From Leucosporidium creatinivorum (lineage: Eukaryota; Basidiomycota; Microbotryomycetes; Leucosporidiales; Leucosporidiaceae), in NCBI GenBank assembly GCA_001600635.1, contig BCKL01000003.1, positions 186,001 to 250,000 on the forward strand: DNA of 64,000 nt, given 5' to 3'. Position 1 is the stretch's first letter; each line of letters begins with the position of its first letter. Below, one piece after another: positions 58,079 through 64,000 of the stretch. Made by a program: the position numbers and the translations under genes. The notes under the pieces are model-generated. The model worked only from the letters and a program-made list of their open reading frames with translations, was not told where the DNA came from and did no database searches.

Positions 58079-59666
58079 ATGGCTCAATCACCACCACCAG
58101 CCCTCGAATTCCTCCTCACCCCAGTGCAACACTCTCCCTCCCCTCCTCCCCTCTTCTCCTCCCCACCGCCGACTCCCTCTCCGCGGCCATCCTTCAATTC
58201 GGCCATCTTGAGTGGCGCTTCCCGTACAGCGGGCAGTCCTGGCAACCCATTCGCCTCTCCCTCACCTTCACCCAGTCCGCAAGGATCGCCGAGGTTGCAG
58301 GCCCTTTCGTTCGGAGGTAGCCCGAGCAGCAGCAGTAAGCGGTTCAAGGACACTTCTCGGAGTGGGAGTAAGAGCAGAGGGAGCTCAGGGTCGAGGGAGA
58401 GGGTCCTAGTACCCCCTGGGAGTCCTCTAATTGCGAATGTTTAGATCGTGAGTCCTGGTTTCGAACGCCGAGCGTCGAAAGCTGCAAAGCTGACCGAGGG
58501 ACGGACAAGCAGAGCAAGAGCCGCATGATTGTGACTCGCAAGATCTGCCTCTACAACGACCCGAACCTGTCCTACCCCTCCGTCATGCTCGGCTTCAGCG
58601 TGACGATCCACACCCGTTTGTCATTCTCCCCTCAGGCTCCTCCCCTCCCTAGGCCTTCCCTCTTCTCCTCCCTCCTCTCGCTGACTCTCTGAAACCAACG
58701 AAAACAGCCCCCTCCTCCTCCTCCCGAGTCAAAGACGCGCAAATCACCCTCAACTTCCTACCCGGAGAGGATGGCAGCCCGCCGCCCGTGATCAAGGGGA
58801 TTGCGCCGAGGAGTGGCAGTGTCTTGGGAGTGGGTGGGGGTGCGCCGACGAAGGTGCAGGATCAGAAGGGGGTGCATGTGGTGCGTTTTGTCTCTCTTCC
58901 CTTGATTCTGAGCCCCCGGGGCCGCCGCCTTGGAGCACCTGCTCGGTGTGCGCGGAGCTGAGCTGACCTCTCCCTCCTCCCTCCTCACCACACAGTCCCT
59001 ATCCCTAGGCTACGACCCCTTCTCCCGCCTCTCCCTCACCACGCGCTCTCAACACACCTACACCCACACGACGCAGCCCATCCTCCAAACCTCGGGGATC
59101 GAGACCTCGGAAGCATGGATCACGTTGGATGAGGATCCGAGCACGAGGGAGGGCGTGCCCAGTGGTTTCGAGTTTGCTGTGCTGGTGGATCGGGGTGTGG
59201 TGGACGGGGAGCGGGGAGGGTTCGAGGTGGAACTGAGGTGAGCTTGCTCGCTCGCTCGCCGCGCGCGCCGAGCGGTGCTTTTCCTTCTTCCCGCTGACCG
59301 CGCTCCTCCCTCCTCCTCTCTCCTCATACTCCGATTATCTCACTACAAATCAACACTGAAAGCGTCGAAGCCTCCCTCGGCCGCCCCTCCTCGACCGCGC
59401 AAGAGAGATGGCAGCGCCTCATGGGCTCGCCCCGGGCGTGGAGGCTGAGTTATGATGGTGTGACGGAGCTTGGGGGTTCTGTGGGTGGGACTGGGAGGAG
59501 GGAGAGAGCGAGAATCCCGGCGATGGGGTTGGGGTTGGGGTTGGTCGTTGATGAGGAGATGGGGAGGGCGGTGAGCGAGGGGGGCAGGGCGAGGGCGCGG
59601 CAAGGGGAGAGAGGGGAGGGGAGGGTCGTACAGGATGATGATGACGAGTGGGATGGTGGTTTTTAG
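58079..59666 (+). CDS. uncharacterised protein with Ser/Pro-rich N-terminus
   Basis: Exon 1 encodes MAQSPPPALEFLLTP and a Ser/Pro-rich, low-complexity stretch (PFASPSPSPSPQGSPRLQAL). Later exons read SKSRMIVTRKICLYNDPNLS then YPSVMLGFSVTIHT, AQITLNFLPGEDGSPPP, LSLGYDPFSRLSLTTRSQHT, SEAWITLDEDPSTREGVPSG and ERWQRLMGSPRAWRLSYDG, ending DDDDEWDGGF. The middle has alternating hydrophobic strands as in a beta-rich domain. The family is not recognised. The first junction is odd: the reading frame closes just before a good GTGAGT, so either an unusual GTTTAG donor at 58439 is used or the first exon is different. Confidence 0.55.
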
Positions 59667-59882
59667 ATGCTGTAGTAACCTAATGAAGCCTCATCGACCA
59701 CCCTCGCCTCAATGCAGCGACCAAACCCGCCCTCCTCAAGAACTCGGCGCTCGCCTCTCCTTCTCGCTCCTCTTCCGCCCTTCGCAGCGCTCCTTCTCAC
59801 TTCTCCTTGCAGCACCTCACTCAGATACACCACACCTCCCCCTCATCTTCTCCACCAATCTGTACCTCAGCAACTCAGCGCA

Positions 59883-59972
59883 AGCCCCTCAAGTGTTTCC
59901 TGACCTCCGTCGCAGATTGACTGAAATTCAGTCTGAAATTCGACGAGATGGCAGGAAACACTTTTGGGCCGC
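59883..59972. mobile_element. 90-bp MITE-like element with AAGTGTTTCCTG inverted ends
   Basis: Left end GCCCCTCAAGTGTTTCCTGA and right end CAGGAAACACTTTTGGGCC are inverted repeats of about 18-20 bp. The centre contains GACTGAAATTCAGTC, itself a palindrome, so the whole unit can fold into a hairpin. The same left end with its GCCCCTC flank occurs at the outer ends of arms A and B. No coding capacity. I could not see an unambiguous target-site duplication. Confidence 0.6.
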
Positions 59973-60231
59973 GCGAGAGGGAGAGAGTCAGTGGCAGTCG
60001 ACTTGCTCGCGCGAGCTCTCGGGTGTAGTAGGTGGTATGTGATGTATGTAGGGCGAGGTACAGCAGCGGATCTGCAGAAGATGAGCAAGAAGCGAGAGCT
60101 CGGCGCCGAAGTCGGCATGAGCGACGAAAGAGCGGGTTATGCAGCGTTTGCAGGCTGGCACCTTGATGATAGAGCATATTTGAAACTCCACCCAGATCTA
60201 CAGCCTCAACGAGGCTCATCGGCGAGCCTTG

Positions 60232-60276
60232 GAAGTGTTTCCTGGGAAAGTCTAGCGGTTAAGATGTCTCCTTAGG
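60232..60276 (+). repeat. AAGTGTTTCCTGG motif with tRNA-Val-like fragment
   Basis: GGAAGTGTTTCCTGG is followed directly by GAAAGTCTAGCGGTTAAGAT and GTCTCCTTAGGGG. The AGTCTAGCGGTT part equals the D-arm of the tRNA-Val at 30462. The arrangement parallels 41896-41950. Confidence 0.5.
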
Positions 60277-60787
60277 GGAGGGTCAGGGGACGGCAGAGGT
60301 GCAGCGGGGAGTTCAAAGGGTGAAAGCCGTTATCGCTGACCTTCAGTGAGATGATCGCAAGATTCTGTGACGGAAGCATGGCCCGAGTGAGATGCAGGCC
60401 GAGCGTCCCTGCTCGAGCGCCGAGCCGAGCGTGAGCCGAGGTGCTTGCTCCTCGACGAGATGGCCAGGTCGACATCACGGACCGCATCACTCTCTCGGTA
60501 GGTTTCCCTCGTAGATGACCGCTTAGACCTGAGTAGCTCGCAGGCTCGAGCGCCGAACGCGAAAGGATCTGGAGAGGTGGTTGCTTGCAGAGGGGGGAGA
60601 TGCGATTGCTAAGAGGGGAGGAGGAGGGGGAATAAGGAAGAAGACTACAAGGGAGTGATAAAGCTACAAACTGCAGAACAAGTAAGCTACTACAACTGAC
60701 TGTCCATCTGATCACACTCGGCGCACTCCCTGCCCGCTCCCAACTCCGAAGCGCCCTCCCCTCGCCCATCTCCACCTCCATCGCTCA

Positions 60788-62340
60788 TCAATCCACCCGA
60801 CTCAGCCTCTCATCCTCCTCATTCTGCACAAACGTAGCAATCACCCGCTCGTACACCCAATACATGGTCACCGCGTTCGGCACGACACGGAGGAGGTGAG
60901 GGCTCAGTCCACCGTAGAGGGCGCGCCACCCTTCTTCGAGGAGGACGAGACGGAAGGACTGGAGGAGAGAGGTGTAGCGAGGGGATTGGCCGGGAGGGGC
61001 GGGTTGTCGTAGGCGGGTGCGGATGACCTGCGAGGGGGAGAGAGGCGAGAGCGAGGGAGTGGTGTGTGAGAGGGTAAGATCAGTCAGGGATGGATTCAAA
61101 GCGAGAGAAGGAGCAAGAAGAACCCACCTCGTGTGGGTAAGTAATCATAGTAGCTACGAGCTTGGCTCCTCCAGCAGCTGCACTGACCCTCCACCCACCC
61201 TGCTCCTCGACCCTCTTCCCCCGATTCGCCACACTCTTGAACTTCTCATACAACGTCCACTGAATCGTCCCCTCCGTCACGCCCAACAGACTGGCCGACA
61301 ACCCTTTGTAGAACCCCCGAATGCCCTCGGCGCGGAAGATGGCGAGGGTGGTGGAGTAGGAGGTGGGGCGGTGGGAGAGGGGTTGAGGTGGGGAGGTGAT
61401 GGAGCGGAAGGAGTGTGAGAAGGTGGAGGTGGGCGGTTTTGGTGGTGTAGGGAGAGGAGGGAGGGGGCGAGACGCCGAGGCGGTAGCGGTGGTGGAAGGA
61501 TGAGGGACAGAGGGGTTGATCCCTGGTGTTGGTGGCCGCTGCTGTTGCTGTAGCTGCATCACTGTCTTGACTACCCAGATGGGATTCGTAGCGGCAGCGG
61601 TGATGACTCCAGCCGTAGCGGCCGCCGAGAGATGGACGGCCGAGTTCTCGCGCCCGTGATTAAAGTAGTCGGCGTAGATTTGCTTGCCGTTGCCGTAGAC
61701 GAAGAAGTTGATGGAGCTGTTCATGAGTGAGGCGAGTGAGCTCTGAGATCGAAGGGGAGCGTGAGATGAAAGGGAAGGAGACTCACCGACCGGGCACAAC
61801 TCCGACGAGCGTAGGTCCTAGCCCTTTGAACAATGCTGATGGTCCCTCGTACTTGTACACATCCCTGTAGGATCAAGCTGATCAGCTCCAGCTACCCTAG
61901 AGTGCATACACTGAAGTAGGAGATGCGTCTTCGCAGGTCGCTCCCTTTGAAGCCGCCGCCCGAGGCCGATGCTCACCTGAGGATGAGGCCCGTGTCGACA
62001 AAGTTTCCGAGCAGCTGCTTGATACCATGCTGTGCTACCTTGGCGCCTTCTCTGCTCGCAGCGCTTCGGTGCTGGAACATGTCGGACTGCAGCCGAGTTT
62101 TGACGAGGTCGAATGGCGCCGTGACGACGGATCCGCACATACCACCGAGTCTGTAATGTTCAAAGAGTTAGTATAATCTTAGGGAAGAGGTGCAGCGAGC
62201 TGAACTGACCCTCCAGCGATGAGATGAACGGCCGGCGGCGGTCTTCGCTTGTCTTTTGGCGGCGAAGGCGAAGGCGCTGGCGAGTCTGCTGCTGATTGCG
62301 AGGCGAGGGGCGCTGGCGGTGGTGTGGGTAACGGTGCCAT
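60788..62340 (-). CDS. RIM2: mitochondrial carrier, RIM2/SLC25A33-36 (pyrimidine nucleotide) type
   Basis: A six-helix inner-membrane carrier with three mitochondrial carrier repeats. After a Pro/Ser-rich N-terminus (MAPLPTPPPAPLASQSAADS), repeat 1 reads AVHLIAGGLGGMCGSVVTAP, FDLVKTRLQSD. Repeat 2 has VHLSAAATAGVITAAATNP and IWVVKTVMQLQ, a long Pro/Ser insert, then EGIRGFYKGLSASLLGVTEG and TIQWTLYEKFK. Repeat 3 has VSAAAGGAKLVATMITYPHE, VIRTRLRQP, EGWRALYGGLSPHLLRVVPN and AVTMYWVYERVIATF. The PFDLVKTRLQ, NPIWVVKT and YPHEVIRTRLRQ signatures with EGTIQW are typical of Rim2-type nucleotide carriers. Substrate is inferred. Divergent from CCT8 (232 bp between starts). Confidence 0.87.
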
Positions 62341-62572
62341 CTTGTACGTCGAAAGCCGAGCGCCGAGAGAAGTCAAGCAGGAAGAGGACAGAGATGAAGA
62401 GAGGGGGCCGCCTTGCGAACTTCGAGCTTCGAGACTTGGACGCGCTCGGCTCTCCTCTGTGGTCTGATTCCCGCTTCATTCGTCTCTCCGACTAGTTTCG
62501 CTCTTCCTGTTCACTTAGGAAGCACTTTCGACTCAGCTACAGACCAGTCACCGCGCTCTCTCTCTGCCCAGC

Positions 62573-64000
62573 ATGTCGCTCAAGATGCCCCAGGGGGGAT
62601 CCTCCCTCTTCAAGGAGGGCTACAACGTCAGTTTGAAAGCACGGGCGCATCTACTACAGCTTGCTGACTTCTCTGTAACCCTACAGATGCACTCTGGTAT
62701 CGAAGAGGCTGTTATCCGGTCAGCTACACTCGCTGCTCCCCCTTCCAGCAGGATCCATCTAACCGCCCTGATCTCTTGCTCCCCTACAGCAACATCCACG
62801 CCGTCGCAGAGCTCTCCGAAATTGTTCGCACGTGAGCTCCCCCCTCGTCTTTCTCCTCTCTCGGTACACTCGCTTACTCCAGCTCTCTCATCTCTCAGCT
62901 CGTTCGGTACGCGCTGAGCTCACTCGTCGCTCGATTTGAACGCGTCGCAAGACCTTTACTGACCTGCTGACCATCACAACAGGTCCCAATGGACGTAACA
63001 AGATGGTCATCAACCACTTGGAGAAGCTCTTTGTCACCTCGGACGCTGCGACCATTATTCGCGAGTTGGAGGTCGTGCACCCCGCTGGAAAGGTCCTCGT
63101 TATGGCCTCCCAGCAGCAGGAGCACGAGGTGAGCTTTCAGTCTGTCTTTCAGGAGCTGCAGGAGGCTGTAGCAGCTCGACTGGACGACAGAGGGAGGTGC
63201 TCAGCTGGACGCGTGTTTTCTCGCTGAGCTGCTGGCCTGCACGCGACTTGTTGGGCTGCACGGGAGCTGACACTACGCGCTATGCTGTAGATGGGAGATC
63301 GCACCAACCTCGTCATGATCCTCGCCGGCGAGCTCCTTCGCAAGGCCGAGTACCTCCTCACCATGGGCCTTCACCCCTCCGAGGTCGTCTTGGGCTACGA
63401 GCTCGCTCGTGACCGTGCTATTGAGGAGCTTGAGAGTGCGTGGATGTTCTCATTAGACTTGAAGGGACGACCGCTGACCTCCTCGGCCATCGCAGAGCTT
63501 ACCGTCCGCACCCTCGAGACTCCTCTCACCGAGGAGAGCCTCATCCTCGCCCTCCGACCAACACTCGCCTCTAAGCAGTACGGTGCTGAGGATCTCCTCG
63601 CCAAGCTTGTTGCCGAGGCCGTTCTCGCCGTCATGCCCAAGGACCCCAAGGCTGTGAGTTTGGAGACGACGTTCGGCGAAGGAGGAGAGGGCTGACTTTG
63701 CTCTTTCGATGCACAGTTCAACGTCGACAACGTTCGTGTGGTCAAGATCATGGGAGGTGGACTGAGTCAGAGTCGTGTTATCCGCGGCATGGTGTTTGGT
63801 CGCGAGCCCGAGGGTGTGTTTGGCTCGTCCGAGACGCCCACCTCCGAAGCTGATCCTCCTTCGCTCCTAGGTACCGTTCAAAAGGCCGCCAACGCCAAGG
63901 TCGGGGTCTTCACCTGTGGTATCGACATTGCGCAGACCGAGACCAAGGGTACCGTCCTGCTCAAGAACTCGGAGGAGCTCCTCAACTTCTCGCGCGGCGA
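62573..64000 (+). CDS. CCT8: TCP-1 chaperonin subunit theta, 3' end outside the window
   Basis: CCT8, one of eight subunits of the cytosolic TRiC/CCT chaperonin that folds actin, tubulin and WD proteins. The start MSLKMPQGGSSLFKEGYN is followed by very short exons (MHSGIEEAVIR; NIHAVAELSEIVRT). Then come SFGPNGRNKMVINHLEKLFV, TSDAATIIRELEVVHPAGKV, MGDRTNLVMILAGELLRKAE, and later NVRVVKIMGGGLSQSRVIRG and VGVFTCGIDIAQTETKGTVL. GPNGRNKM and TSDAATI are ATP-site motifs; GD.TN is present as GDRTN. The open frame runs off the right edge at SRGE. Identification is firm; about half of the protein is present. Confidence 0.93.

Larger units (their letters stand above)
59667..60787. other. 1.1-kb intergenic stretch with short repeats
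   Basis: No gene is supported. It contains the clearest short inverted-end element (59883-59972) and a second motif joined to a tRNA-Val-like fragment (60232-60276), both listed separately, plus CTCGGCGCCGAAGTCGG near 60090. The right 130 bp is the 3' side of the mitochondrial carrier gene. Confidence 0.5.

Noticed and set aside
1-64000. CRISPR arrays, bacterial operons, rRNA genes
   Set aside because: None seen; the intron-rich gene style is eukaryotic throughout.

Overview
The window looks like nuclear DNA of a GC-rich, intron-dense basidiomycete, most likely a Pucciniomycotina yeast (inferred from gene content and style, not proven). Almost every gene is cut by short introns with GTGAGT/GTACGT-type donors, a GCTGAC-like branch site and a CAG or TAG acceptor. 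The families are typically fungal: RNase P subunit POP3, the PalB/Rim13 calpain, eL19, VPS18, CCT8, a Yta7-type AAA ATPase and a RING-bearing SNF2 ATPase.

Layout. 0-7 kb: the 3' part of HGH1 (+), a Nit1-type amidase (-), a secreted double-psi beta-barrel (DPBB) protein (-) and RPL19 (-). 7-10.6 kb: a gene-poor stretch with a degenerate tandem repeat of about 308 bp. 10.6-24 kb: a secreted two-DPBB protein (+), a small membrane protein (-), a two-cold-shock-domain protein (+), a DHHC palmitoyltransferase (+), APN2 (-), and a PLP aminotransferase (-) head to head with a PLP-homeostasis (YggS) protein (+). 24-32 kb: the RIM13/palB calpain (-) between two 1.7-kb inverted arms, each with a tRNA-Val(UAC) copy at its inner end. 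32-40 kb: POP3 (-) and VPS18 (+) head to head, then two tandem spliced genes (-) that each encode a 43-residue protein. 40-55 kb: a second pair of 1.7-kb inverted arms, each with a copy of a gene for a predicted tail-anchored protein, enclosing YTA7 (+) and a ULS1-like SNF2/RING gene (+). 55-64 kb: a gene-poor stretch with short repeats, two uncharacterised genes, a RIM2-type mitochondrial carrier (-) and the 5' part of CCT8 (+).

Most genes are ordinary housekeeping loci. What stands out is the architecture. There are two inverted duplications whose ambiguous bases (N) mirror each other exactly. A short repeat family carries AAAGTGTTTCCTGA at its ends. Fragments resembling the 5' half of tRNA-Val lie next to some of those repeats. 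A tandem pair of 43-residue microprotein genes matches no family I recognise. The mirrored Ns also warn that the arms may be collapsed-repeat consensus sequence.
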